Part shown: positions 54,131 through 64,000 of the stretch, piece by piece | Layout: the number at the start of each line of letters is the position of its first letter | Numbering within the stretch: the first letter of the stretch is position 1 | Assembly (NCBI GenBank): GCA_039621445.1 | Contig: CP154957.1 | Location: 32,568,399-32,632,398, forward strand | Length of the DNA: 64,000 nt | Direction of reading: 5' to 3' | Origin: Euglena gracilis | Lineage: Eukaryota; Euglenida; Euglenophyceae; Euglenales | The notes under the pieces: generated by a model | What the model was told of the DNA's origin: nothing | The model's database searches: none | Seen by the model: the letters and a program-made list of their open reading frames with translations, nothing else | Program-made: the position numbers and the translations under genes

Positions 54131-55430
54131 TACAAAAGTGGGGAAGATGGAATCAAGGACACTTTAGAACCATTTTTTTCGTAATCCAACAGAATTTTAT
54201 CTGCCTGGCTCAGGTCCAAGTTGGCTCTGGGTTTTGAGTGGGTGGACAGCTTTGGGGGATGTACCCCGGGGTACTGAATTACTTTTTTGATCAGTTGACA
54301 TTTTGCTGGGGGGGGCATTTTTTGTCCACCATTTCATTTTTTTCTGAAGTCTCTGGTGCAGGGGTGTCTCCCCATTTTTCTTCCATGGAATTTTTTTCTC
54401 CAATGAGATCATTTTCATGGGGGATAGGTAGGGGGTGTTGGACATTTCACAGCCCCTATAGCCCCTAGGGCTTGAGCCCTTCGAAAAGAAGTGTTCCTGG
54501 GGGATGTGCATGCACTCTCCTCTCTGCTCTCTCTCTCTCTCTCTCTCTCTGGAGGATCTTGTTGTTGGATTGCAAAACAGGGCTTACTGCCCCTGTTTTG
54601 CCAATCTGACCTCCTTGATGATGATGGTGTTGGTGACCATGCCATGGGGGGCCTCTGTGGGTGCCCCTTTGTTGATTTCACAAGCAGATTTATCATTTGA
54701 GGAATAGATACTGGTGGGGATCCTTTCCCTTCCTCCTGAAGGGCCTATGTGGGTCCCTTTTCCTCCTACTGCTGCACATCCTCTTCCCCCTTGGAATGGG
54801 GTTGTAGTCTGATTTTGGGGAAAAGGATTGTTGCAGACCTTTCTTCCCGCTTCCAATGGACAGATTCTTGCAGAACTGCCCCCCATGGTGCTGTCCTCCT
54901 TGGCCCACGTTCCATCCGCCCGGTGTGAGGGCAAGTAAGGCTGAGGCCTGGCCCTTGAGGGCTGAGGGTCTTCTTTGCCCCATTTTTATGTGTGGTCTCT
55001 GGCTCGGGCTGTCATGACTCTCTGGTCTTGGCGGTTGTTTCCCCTTCCTGAGCTTCTTTCCCGCAACTTGCCAGGCCATCACTGGGTTCTGAATTATGTT
55101 CCTGAAATTTTGCTTTGGAGATGGGGGGCGGGGGGGCCATGGGGGCAGTGCTGGCCACGGCTCGCCACGTTGAAACCGCATCTTCAAGTCCTCCAGCTGG
55201 CGCTGAACGTTCTTCACTGTGTCCAGGTTGTGGAGTTGATAATTCCACGGTCTTCTCCACTGCATTCTGCATTGACTTCAATGTCAAGCTTGAAATTCTT
55301 TTCTGATTTTGATATGCGGCTTGTGCCGAAGGTTCTGGATATTGACTTCGTATTGACTTTGTCTTGCCCAACACTGTTGTTCAAAGGTTCAGGCTTCCTC
55401 CGTGTCGAAGGGCAAGATTAGGAATACGCT
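54131..55430 (-). pseudogene. D2: truncated DIRS-like element (gag-like and start of pol)
   Basis: Minus-strand frame 55265-54693 encodes a gag-like protein with an N-terminal helix (VKNVQRQLEDLKMRFQRGE) and a Pro/Arg/Gly-rich body. Near 54318-54190 the peptide LSQADKILLDYEKNGSKV parallels the segment just before the RT of D3 (MTAQKILREYECAGATRQ). The rest of pol is missing. Its 5' end abuts that of D3, head to head. Confidence 0.55.
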
Positions 55431-55471
55431 AACTCCGGCGAGGACAGGCACTAAGCAGGAACGCCTAACTG

Positions 55472-55591
55472 ACCATTCGGGCTCCGCACTGCGAGATGGT
55501 GAGGTCCTGCTTTCCTTGCCGGCTGTTCTGTTCTGGTGTGTTTGTGCGTGCGCGGGGGGTTCTTCTTACTGCTTTTTGTTGCCGGAGTTGG
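55472..55591 (+). repeat. Left inverted terminal repeat of D3
   Basis: 55507-55591 is the reverse complement of 59941-60029 with a few mismatches. The outer 35 bp (55472-55506) is instead complementary to 59618-59652 of the internal complementary region. Confidence 0.88.
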
Positions 55592-55827
55592 CTGATTCCT
55601 AATTCTGCCCTTCGACCTCAAGGATAAAGAATTTTACTGCTACGAGTTCACTTGGAAAATATTTACAAGGAGCATTACATTCACCGAAGACCGGCAAATT
55701 ATCAACTGGTGGATCAAAAGTTTTTGCTGACCTTCGACTTCCAGGAGGAAGAATTCAACTCTTCGAGTTCAACTGGAATTATCCCAGAAATATTTCAATT
55801 AAGAAGACAGCATCACACTGGACTTCC

Positions 55828-56601
55828 ATGAAGAATGAGCTGCAAAGAAATTCAGACTGCCAAGAAGAACTCCAACGAACTTCCAAGAAAACAACTGGGG
55901 AAGGTGGACACGCAGCAGAAGCTGCAGAAGGTGATGAGGCGGCAGCAGCACGTCAGTCCGTGGCCATCGCAACCCCCCCACCCCCAGCAATTCAAAGTTT
56001 TCAGGATCCCCCACTCAAAAGGATGGCCATGGACCATGGACAGCAGTGGTCAGGAAGAGAAGACAGAGGGGGACTACCATCACAGGTCCAACAGACTCCA
56101 CCCCTTTTTCCCAATTCCTCCCCCTCCAGGGGAAAAAGCAAAGGCTATGGCAGCCTCTCTGGGGATATCAGAAATCCAAAGGATTCAAATCAAACTCAAG
56201 GCTATGGCAGCCATCATTTAACAGGGCCTGGGGCCCAGAATCAAGGCTATGGCAGCCAGCATTCAAGAGGGCAGTGGGCCCAGTTGCAAGGCTATGGCGG
56301 CCTGTATCCCAACCTGGGAAGATCCCACTGGGGGAAGGTATCTCCAACTTACCCCACAGCTCCCTCAAACAAAAACCCCTCAGGAGCTGCCCATCCAAGC
56401 AAGCAGCCCCCCCTTCAGGGGAAGGCCAATGGAGGCCATTATATCCAAGAGGCCAATGGAGGCCAGAGGGAAAATATCAAGGCCAATGGAGGCCATTTCA
56501 ATAAAAATCAGGTGGCCATGGGAGGCCAATGCATTCAAGACCACAGCCCTTGGGGGGGGGGGGCCCAAGATTGGCTACACCAGGGCCCCCCCAGAAGATA
56601 A
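55828..56601 (+). CDS. D3 gag-like ORF
   Basis: 257 codons. Composition is Gly/Asn/Gln/Pro-rich with repeated QGYGS (four times, residues about 110-160) and ANGGH-type motifs (residues about 205-235), suggesting an RNA-binding, low-complexity gag analogue. No zinc knuckle. The alternative frame from 55835 carries the helix that matches D2 and D4, so the true N-terminus may use that frame with a shift. Overlaps the pol ORF by 73 nt. Confidence 0.55.
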   Translation: MKNELQRNSDCQEELQRTSKKTTGEGGHAAEAAEGDEAAAARQSVAIATPPPPAIQSFQDPPLKRMAMDHGQQWSGREDRGGLPSQVQQTPPLFPNSSPSRGKSKGYGSLSGDIRNPKDSNQTQGYGSHHLTGPGAQNQGYGSQHSRGQWAQLQGYGGLYPNLGRSHWGKVSPTYPTAPSNKNPSGAAHPSKQPPLQGKANGGHYIQEANGGQRENIKANGGHFNKNQVAMGGQCIQDHSPWGGGAQDWLHQGPPRR

Positions 56602-59249
56602 TCAGCCCACACCCCCCAGCTATATATGTACCTCCCCACTGCAGAAACAGACCTTCCCCCATCTTTCAAAAACAGGGGGAAAGCCTGTCTTTGAGCAGCC
56701 CTATGGCAGGGCCAGAGGTGACCCCAGTGATGGGGCAGCCAGAGAGGACCCAAGTGATGGGTAGGCCAGGGGGAAGGACCCCAGTGATGGGGCCTGTGGA
56801 ATCCCCAGACACATTACATCCAGGGGTGCCCCCTTACAAAGCCCTGCAGGCCAGAATCCCCCATTGGGAAAAGGCAGGTGCCAGCAGAGAGGTATTAAAC
56901 CTGATAAGGGAAGGGGTCATGGCAGATCTTCCCCTCCCCCCTCTAATGTCCTTAAAAGTTCCCTTCAAAGCCCCCCAGGAAGTAATGACTGCCCAAAAAA
57001 TTCTGAGAGAATACGAATGTGCAGGGGCAACCAGGCAAATCCCCCCAGAGGAGGCAAAACATTTTGTCCCTTACTTCATAATTTCCAAAAAAGAAGGGGA
57101 AAAGACCAAGGAAAGACTAATTTCAGATTGTCGACAGTTAAATCACTATTTCACCCCCCAGAAGTTCAGACTGTAACACATGGGACACATTTTCCCATAC
57201 CTAAGAAAAGGATGGTTCTGTGGAAAAATAGATCTGAAAGATGCTTATTTTCACCTAAAACTGCACAGCAGCCTGGAAAAACATGTCTGCATGCAAGTGG
57301 GGGGGGAAACTTGGCAGTTTCAAGCTGCATGTTTTGGCATCAGCAGCCTGCCACAAAAGTTTATGACTCTCATGAGAGTCTGGGAAAGGAAGTGGAGAAA
57401 GGAGGGAAAGGTAGTTTTCATCTACCTAGACGACATGTTGCTGTTAGCCCCCAGCAAAAAGACTGCAGCCCAACATTTGGCAGAAATAAAGCAGGACCTT
57501 TTATTGGCAGCTTTCAGATTAAACCTCCCCAAATCCTGTGTGGAACCCACACAGGAGATAAAACATTTGGGCCAGTGGGTCAATTTGAAAAAGGGCCAGC
57601 TGGAAATCCCACAGGAAAAACTAAAATCCTTAAGAAAGGAGCTGGGAAAAGTGCTCACAGCACAAAAAATGAGCTGCAGAAAACTCAGCTCTATTGTGGG
57701 GCAGGTCAGAAGCTATTTAGTCTCCATGCCATTTCTCAGAATTCTGACAGATCAACTTTTCAAAATGGTGGATTTGCACACAAAGTGGGGTTGGGACCAC
57801 ACCCTAACCATTCCACAGGGGGTCAAAGATCAAATTGTGGACTTAAAAGCGTTTTTGCAGCCAGGTGTGGGCAGAGCCTTTCAATCCCAGGCCTCTCAGG
57901 ATCTGTTTTCAGACAGCAGCACCTGGCAGTGGGGGGGGGCTGGACAAAAACTCAGGCCAAAAAGTGCAGGATTTTTGGAGGGACCTGCACATCCTTCACA
58001 TCAACCAAAAAGAATTGATGTCAGCAGTGGAGACAGTAAAAAGTCTGGCAAAACCAAAACAAACCATAATGCTTCATGTGGACAGCCAAGTGGCTGTAAG
58101 TTATCTAACAAAATGGGGAGGCAAAAAGCCCTACCTAAATTCCATTTTAAAACCCCTGCTGTATTATTGCCAAGAAGAGCAAATCAATTTGCAGGTGGTT
58201 TGGGTCCCACAAAAGAGCAATTGGCAGACTCCCTGACCAGGGAGCAAAAGGACCCAGGGGATTATACCCTAAACCTACATATCTTTCACCAAATTCTGAA
58301 ATTTTTCAGACAGGACATCACCCCAGAGGTGGACATGTTTTGCACACCCAGGAACAAAAAAATCCCCAAGTTTGTTTGTCGATACCCCCACCAAGGGGCT
58401 GTGCTGGTGGATGCCTTGAAGGCAGATTTGAGGGGGCTCCCCCCAGTTTATGCAAACCCCCCCTGGAGCATCATTCCCCAATGGGTTCAGATATTAATGG
58501 TAAACCCAGACCTGACTTGTCTGTTGATCGTACCCCACTGGGCTTCAACATCATGGTGGCGCCAATTAATGGCAATCAGAAAGCCAGGCAGCAAAGTTTT
58601 GTTGGTACCCCCCCCCCCAATGGGGTCTATTCACCAACTGCTGGGGGGAGGAGATGCCCCCCCCCCCCCCAAGGTGGAAATTGGCCTGCTTGATTGTGTC
58701 AGGCAAATATTACAATCCCAGGAAGTTTCGATGTCCAGTATCGACACTTACATAAGAAATCTGGGAAATGTCAAGAGATATGATTCAGCCTTCAGGACAT
58801 TGGTGGGCCAATTGTTGCACAAAGGGGTGCCCCTGCAGGACTGCACAGTCCACAAGATGGCCGAGGCCATCCTTGATTTGGCTGTTCACAGCCTCAACAC
58901 TGCACGAAATGCATATGCAGCAGTTTTATTACTCCCAGGGTTTGGGTCATTGAGGTTTTCCCCTCTTTTGTCTCCATTGAAAAGGAAATGGAATTCCAAT
59001 GTCTGCAAGTATGCCCATTTCTGGGACCCCACTGATTTTCTAAACAACATCATCAGACAATCAAGACCCCTCTCAGAACTCTCTGTGAAAGAGCTCAGAA
59101 ACAGACTCATCATTTGTTGGAGGCTTTTGGCCCTCCACAGGGGGGTTGATTTAGCCAGGACACAGCGAAAAATCAGTTTCGTGGGTGAAAATTTTTCATT
59201 TTATTGCAAAGAAAAGGGTGGCAATTCCCAAGATGGGAGGAAGTTTTGA
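56529..59249 (+). CDS. D3 pol: RT, RNase H, DAM-like domain and start of recombinase
   Basis: One frame with a TAA at 57174-57176 inside the RT fingers; the frame continues cleanly on both sides. RT: FIISKKEGEKTKERLISDCR, KIDLKDAYFHLKL, FIYLDDMLLLAP (57415-57450). RNase H: DLFSDSSTWQWGG, after which the correct sequence lies in the +1 frame from a ten-G run at 57932 until about 58215 (LHVDSQVAVSYL). DAM-like domain 58317-58610: PEVDMFCTPRNKKIPKF, VYANPPWS with intact NPPW, LLIVPHWAS. From 58730 the recombinase N-terminal domain (SSIDTYIRNLGNVKRY) and first catalytic Arg (LALHRGVDLAR) follow. Order as in DIRS1. One stop and two shifts make it non-functional as written, though the G run suggests miscalling. 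Confidence 0.82.
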
Positions 59250-59878
59250 ATTTACAACACACCCCCCTCATCAGCCCCTGGCACCTATTGAAAGAGTATG
59301 TGGAAAGGACAGCCCACATGGTTGGGCACAAAAATAATTTGTTATGGTCTTTGGATGGTAAACGACCTTTGACATCAGAAAGAGTGAATTCCCTTACCAA
59401 AGAAATTCTGCAAGAGGGGGGGGTGGACACCACCCACTGTAAACCCCACAGCACCAGAGGGGCTGGGGTTTTATGGTGGAAAAATGCTGGTTTACAAGTG
59501 GAAGAAGTCCAGCAGCTGGGTCAGTGGAAAAATTTTGGGGCCTTCCAAGCTCATTATTTGCGACTTGGTGTCGTTTCAAAAATTCAGAATATTATGGCCC
59601 AAAGGGGGGTGCACAGTACCTCACCATCTCGCAGTGCGGAGCCCGAATGGTCTCGGACTCCCACGACAGAGGAAGGGGGAGGAAGGGACCAAGAGGGCGA
59701 AGCACAAGAAGATGGTGAGCCCAACCCCCCCACCCAAAAAATCAACAGAAAAAGAAAAACATCCCAACCAGAAAGGGGGCCCCCGACCAAGCAGCCCCAA
59801 CCACCCACCCGGAAACACATCAGAAAGAGACCACCATCCCCATCGAGGGGGGGCCCCCCAGCAAGCAACCATGCGTGA
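59204..59878 (+). CDS. D3 tyrosine recombinase, C-terminal part
   Basis: Continues the recombinase in the frame overlapping the end of pol. The catalytic H-x-x-R box is visible (CKPHSTRGAGVLWW, about 59435-59475), then LGQWKNFGAFQAHYLRLG with the trailing Trp and the nucleophilic Tyr (about 59558). After the catalytic domain the frame runs through the internal complementary region into a Lys/Pro/Arg-rich tail (KINRKRKTSQ), which may be an extension or read-through. A shift near 59205-59245 is required to join the two recombinase halves. Confidence 0.8.
   Translation: MQRKGWQFPRWEEVLNLQHTPLISPWHLLKEYVERTAHMVGHKNNLLWSLDGKRPLTSERVNSLTKEILQEGGVDTTHCKPHSTRGAGVLWWKNAGLQVEEVQQLGQWKNFGAFQAHYLRLGVVSKIQNIMAQRGVHSTSPSRSAEPEWSRTPTTEEGGGRDQEGEAQEDGEPNPPTQKINRKRKTSQPERGPPTKQPQPPTRKHIRKRPPSPSRGGPPASNHA
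59618..59719 (+). repeat. Internal complementary region of D3
   Basis: 59618-59652 is the exact reverse complement of 55472-55506 (35 of 35). 59654-59719 is the reverse complement of 60030-60095 with two mismatches in 66. Together they bridge the two outer ends, as in DIRS1. Confidence 0.9.
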
Positions 59879-59940
59879 GGGGGGGGGCGGGGCCACGACG
59901 GTTCCGCTTCGCCAAGGTGTCGGACGAGGCCTCATCATCG

Positions 59941-60095
59941 CAAACTCCGGCAACAAAGGCGCAGTAAGAAGCACCCCCCGCGCACGCACAAACACACCAG
60001 AACAGAACAGCCGGCAAGGAAAGCAGGACCTCACCATCTTCTTGTCCTTCGCCCTCTTGGTCCCTTCCTCCCCCTTCCTTTGTCGTGGGAGTCCG
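59941..60095 (+). repeat. Right inverted terminal repeat of D3
   Basis: 59941-60029 mirrors the left arm. 60030-60095 is the outer extension complementary to the internal complementary region. Confidence 0.88.
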
Positions 60096-60335
60096 AAAAC
60101 GCGTCGAAATCCACAATGTAAACCGCCGGCATGGCCTCACAGGGGCAAAGTTTGGAGCCCGAGGTGTCCCTGTCTTATTGGTGTCGAAGGGTTAAAGGAG
60201 TCAGTCAACAACAGTGAAAAAAGTCCACCGCGGGACCTATCAACCCAGAACACCAGCACAATCCAAACAGCATCGCCGGCGAAAAAGGCGGCCTCACAAG
60301 GGCAAAGTGCGGAGCCCGAGGTGTCGGCCTTTTAA
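60096..60335 (+). mobile_element. D4: right end of an older DIRS-like element
   Basis: Holds a block complementary to the D4 left outer end (GGAGCCCGAGGTGT at 60155), then GTGTCGAAGGG (60181) and a second outer block (AAAGTGCGGAGCCCGAGGTG at 60306). The order matches an internal complementary region followed by a right terminal repeat, with 52806-52965 as partner. D3 therefore seems to sit inside or beside an older relative. Confidence 0.45.
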
Positions 60336-60693
60336 GGCTACTCAAAGGCCGTTTTAGCTACAGGCGCCCCCTCCCCTCCGTGGGCCTTTCTTCTTCGGCT
60401 TCCTACGGAACACGCGTCCCAAGACTTGCGGATGGCGCGATCTTTATCAAAATCTCAGAAATGGAACTCCCCCCCTACACCCTGGGCCTGCACCTTGGGA
60501 CAGAACCTTGGGTACGGAACTCTTTCCCCCATTTTTTTTCTGACCTTCAAAACTCTCTCTGACCACGGATGTCCCCCCTTTTTTCTTTTGGAAGTGACGG
60601 CAGAAACAAAAAGCAAACAAAATGAGATTTGTCCTGATTGGATAACAGTTGGGGTGTGTTGCGAACGTGCCCAAAGTACTCAGAACCGCCCCA

Positions 60694-63584
60694 TCACGGC
60701 TTCTTCGGCCCGCCGCCCCCGGCGGCCTTCTTCCGGGTCAGCGAGGACAGCGCCACGTCCTGCGTCGCCGGGTCGTTGGTGTCGCGGCCCCACGCCTCAT
60801 CGCCGTAGCTCGGGGCCGTCAAAGGCACCGTCCCCAGAGCCCCGTGTGCCTGCTGGCCGGGGGGCTAGCTTTGCCTGACAAAGAACTCGGCTTCGTCACA
60901 TGTCAGAGGAGGGTGTGGGCGCAGGCCCCCAACCAGATTGACGATTGATTTGATGATGATGGTGATGGGGTGGCATGGGGTGACAGAAATACATCCTTCG
61001 CAGGAGCATTCTAACTTTGGCTCCTGTGGCACAAAGCCTTCGCAATTGTGAGTTTCGAGTTGTGCACAGAACATATGGTCGACCAAATGCAAATCACACG
61101 TGAAAATGCCGAGACCACAATGAACCAAAATTTATGTTGTCAGCTGGAATTCAAAGTTTCAGGTGCGAGGTGTGCGTCGAAGCAAACCGAGCCTGGGAGA
61201 TCAACCGTACAGGGAACCAGGGGGAGTCAGAACCCACATTTTTTCTTTCCCGTTTCAAACAGTAAGCCAAAAGTTGGTCCATCTTGATGCAAGAACGCCC
61301 TTTAAGTCATTAAGGCCATTAAAAGCCATTTTTAGGATGCAAAATGCTTGATCATTTTGTTCCTTCCCGAGCTTCATGAGGGGCGGTATATGTTGGGCAG
61401 AGGAATCCGAACTGTCTGGCACCCCCCCCCCTCAACTGCCATCACCACCACCTCCAAAGATGGCGGTAGCAATGCCAACGCCAACGTCACTCCACCAGCC
61501 CCCCCCACCCCCAGCCCTGCCAAGCCGGGGCAGAGGCAGGCCCTGGCCTCGGGGGCAGCGGCGGCGGCTTTGCGGAACAGCTGGCCTTGGTTGGACCGGC
61601 CGGACTTGGGACGCAGGGCGATGTCCGCCAGCGCGGAGGCCACTTGCGGCCAGGGTGGGTGAAGTTTTTGACTGTCAAAACGGCCCAAAATGCCATTTTG
61701 GGCACTTTTTGGGCAAAAGTTTGTCAAGAAAGCAAAAATTTTCGGTGAAGAAACCATTTTTTCGGGGGTCCTGGTCATCCCCCACGGTCTTGGTCCGGAC
61801 CCCCGGGGGGGGGGGCACTCCCCACCTAAACCCCGTGCCCCGACACTGACCACACACAGGGAAAACTACGTTGCTGTGGGTGACGGTTAATGCGAACCCA
61901 TCAGGAAGGGAAGGGTGTTCCGGACCCTCGCCTGTGGTCAGGGGTGGGGTTGGGGGGCCCCACCTAAAATCATGGCACCTTCCTCACATCCAACCCTGGC
62001 TGACAGAGTTGTGAGTTTTTCAAAAACAACACACATGGGAGGGGGTCCACATGCAACGGCCTGGGCTTCCATTCCAGCGCCACTCTGCGCGGGGGACGGC
62101 CTCCTCTGTCTCCTCGTCAGAGTCCTCCCTCTTCCGCTCCCTCGCCTCTGCCGGGGTGGAAGAGGCGGCCGTCACTTCCGGCGCTGCGGGGGGCTATGCC
62201 GGCTTTGCTTGCATCCCAACCTGAACTTGGTCGGAAAGCCTGCCCAACATGGCATGGCTGACTGGATTTCGACCCATCAACACGCACGCCCCCCCCCCCC
62301 CTGAGCTGACTGAGCTGCCTGTGGCTGGCTGCGGCGCCACCTCCCACATTCGCCAGCTCCCACGATAACCCACCCGTGCATCCACCGAGGTTCTCTCAGG
62401 TTTGCACGAGCATTTCAGTTTTTGGATTTCAGCGAATTCTGTTGATAGGGAGCCGGATCCTGCCTCTATATTGTTGCCACCCGAGTTGACCCAATGCCCC
62501 CAAATAGTGGCACCACCACCACCACTGGTAGGGCTGCCGCGGCGCCACCACCGGTGGCGTCGCGGCGGGGACGTGGCCAGAGATGTAAGTTCACAGGCAG
62601 TTCTCACACAGTCTGAGACTCATGATTCACAAAGTGTGTGTGCATATTTCGGTGCCTTGCTCGGTCCCCCATTTGTATTAACCCAGGTTGGGCAGATCTT
62701 TGGGTTCTCTGAGTATAACCCCTGGAACCCAATAAAACGACGTTGAAAAAGAAGGTTCTGGGGGGGGGGGCAGCCCGGCCTCGGAAACAAAAAAAAATGT
62801 GCAAAATGTGCAAAAATGTGCAAAAATGTTTAACATCTGAGATAAACCACCAAATATCACGAAAATACAAAAATTTGCCCCAAAGCATGCAAAAATGGAA
62901 CCAAATTACGAGAATTGAAAAAAAAACAATGAGGAATATTCGTTTGAAAAATTGACAATTTCAAAAAAAAACTGCAAAAATTTGCGGAAAATTTGTGAAA
63001 AATTGCAAACGTGGTGAAAAAAGATCTGCAATTTTTGGACATATTTTTGAAATTGAGAATAATGAAAAAAACATGAAAACATTTGGGAAAACCACCAAAG
63101 AATGTGCCAAAGAGCAAAAAATCTGCTGAATAGAAATCAAAAAAATGTGCAAAAATGAGCATATTGGGAAATTTGAAAAAAAAATGTGGGTAGAATGCGC
63201 GAAAAATGTGCAGAGGTGCGAAAAAATGCGAAACAAATTTCCCCCCTGAAGGTTCAAAATGTTTGAATGAAAATCTTTTAAGAAAAGCAAGGTGGCCGCC
63301 GTGGCCGGCCGAGGGGGCACCTCCCATGAATCCACCTCCCACAGCAACTAAACTGTGGATGCACCGCAGGGACTCTTGGAAAACCTGACCCCCTGACCTC
63401 AACGCCGTGCCACCAACACCCCAGCCCCGTGGCGCGCTGCCCCACCCTTTGCCCTGCAACCAACGCCGGCCGCCGGGGGCGTCGGCTGTGATGCGGGGCC
63501 GGGGTCCACCTCCACCTCCCCCTCGTCGCTGGAACTGCCCTCGTCGTCCGCAAAGTCCATCCGGCCCTCGACCTTGGGCGGCAT
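60694..63584 (-). CDS. Gene 3: acidic N-terminus protein of unknown function, four exons
   Basis: Exons on the minus strand: 63584-63461, 62183-62058, 61642-61509, 60849-60694 (TGA). They total 540 nt, 179 residues, with consistent phases 1, 1, 0. Two donors share the sequence GTTGCA. The start MPPKVEGRMDFADDEGSSSD is acidic and Ser-rich. The second exon is charged (PAEARERKREDSDEETEEAV, ending AEWRW). The third is basic/Ala-rich (LADIALRPKSGRSNQGQLF). The last has TAPSYGDEAWGRDTNDPATQ and a Lys/Gly tail (KKAAGGGGPKKP). I do not recognise it. Composition suggests a nuclear or RNA-associated protein, which is a guess. The acceptor of exon 3 (GCAAG) is weak, and the introns are repeat-rich and AT-rich. 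Confidence 0.55.
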
Positions 63585-64000
63585 CGGCGGCGAGCACCAG
63601 GGCCCCGCTCCCCGCCGCCGCCGCCTTCGTTGCAACAGGGGATCCCACAATGTCCAAGCTTCCGCGTGCATCTCAGAGGTTTATAGGACCCAGGGGGGTC
63701 CGGACCCACCTACCCACCCCCCAGGTTCGGGGGACCCACGTTTAGAAATCAATTTTGGGGTCCAAAATTTTTTTGGTGCTTCGAGGCGAAAATAGAACAA
63801 AACACCCGCCCTCCAGTGGGGTGCCCACTCAGCCCAAACCACCCCCCCCCGGGGGGGGGGCAGCTTGGCCGGGACCCCCCGCGAAACTTTAAAAGAAATC
63901 TCTGCTGCGTCTGTGTGGGTGGTGTGCCTGCAGCGATGGGCTCAAAAAGTCGTTGGGCATCGGCCCACCGGTGGAGAAAGGCTCTGAGCGCGGCTTTCTG
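63585..64000. other. Upstream of gene 3; repeat R2 copy 2 and window edge
   Basis: 63725-63850 resembles 8195-8345 (TTTTTGGTGCTTCG then a CCCACTC block). Poly-C and poly-G runs follow. No exon supported; another gene could begin beyond the edge. Confidence 0.4.

Larger units (their letters stand above)
55472..60095 (+). mobile_element. D3: nearly complete DIRS-like retrotransposon
   Basis: 4,624 bp. Left inverted terminal repeat 55472-55591, gag-like ORF, pol (RT, RNase H, DAM-like), tyrosine recombinase, internal complementary region 59618-59719, right inverted terminal repeat 59941-60095. The ITR arms match over about 85 bp (55507-55591 with 59941-60029). The internal complementary region pairs exactly with both outer ends. 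DIRS elements use this to make a circular intermediate that the recombinase integrates, leaving no target duplication. Frame breaks exist, but the structure is intact. Confidence 0.88.

Noticed and set aside
1-64000. CRISPR arrays, ribosomal RNA genes and bacterial operons
   Set aside because: No spaced identical repeats of CRISPR type, no rRNA-like stretches, and gene structure is eukaryotic with GT-AG introns.

Overview
The window is nuclear DNA of an intron-rich eukaryote, most likely a protist or alga. Three short-exon genes are interrupted by long GT-AG introns. Non-coding DNA is full of poly-G/poly-C runs, microsatellites and dispersed repeats. About 40 kb of the middle is a pile-up of retrotransposons. 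I see no bacterial operons, ribosome binding sites, CRISPR arrays or intact RNA genes. The exact lineage cannot be fixed by eye. Cytosine-methyltransferase-bearing retrotransposons are known from dinoflagellates and charophyte algae, so those are candidates, but nothing here decides it.

Layout. 1-1589: satellites. 1590-4315 (+): gene 1, two exons, 101 aa, coiled-coil-like, unknown. 4316-8643: intergenic with a local duplication. 8644-19126 (+): gene 2, eleven exons, about 460 aa, ribonuclease-inhibitor-type leucine-rich repeats followed by a coiled coil and a Cys/His-rich C-terminus. 19985-20665 and 48891-52990 (-): two halves of an old tyrosine-recombinase (DIRS-like) retroelement, D1, split by element A. 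20666-48890 (+): element A, a Ty3/gypsy chromovirus of about 15.2 kb without its insert, with gag, pol (PR, DAM-like domain, RT, RNase H, integrase, chromodomain) and a large third ORF. 25702-38698 (-): element B, a 12,997-bp Ty3/gypsy chromovirus nested inside the protease codons of element A. Its two 474-bp LTRs look identical and it has a 4-bp target duplication. Element B encodes a DAM-like adenine methyltransferase-type domain and a C5-cytosine methyltransferase-type domain ahead of its protease. 52806-60335: three more DIRS-like units. D3 (55472-60095) is nearly complete, with inverted terminal repeats and a perfect internal complementary region. D2 is truncated, and D4 survives as outer ends. 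60694-63584 (-): gene 3, four exons, 179 aa, acidic, unknown.

How the parts relate. The retroelements form a nested stratigraphy: D1 is oldest, A inserted in D1, B inserted in A. D4, D2 and D3 lie beside them. Three separate retroelement lineages (A, B and the DIRS-like units) carry the same DAM-like methylase fold at different positions in pol. Element A shows two further features: a UAG codon between gag and pol in the same frame followed at once by a 13-bp hairpin (probable readthrough signal), and a remarkable density of mini-hairpins with AAA/GAAA loops through its coding and untranslated sequence. Single-base frame breaks at homopolymers occur in unrelated genes. Some of the apparent damage may therefore be sequencing error rather than decay.
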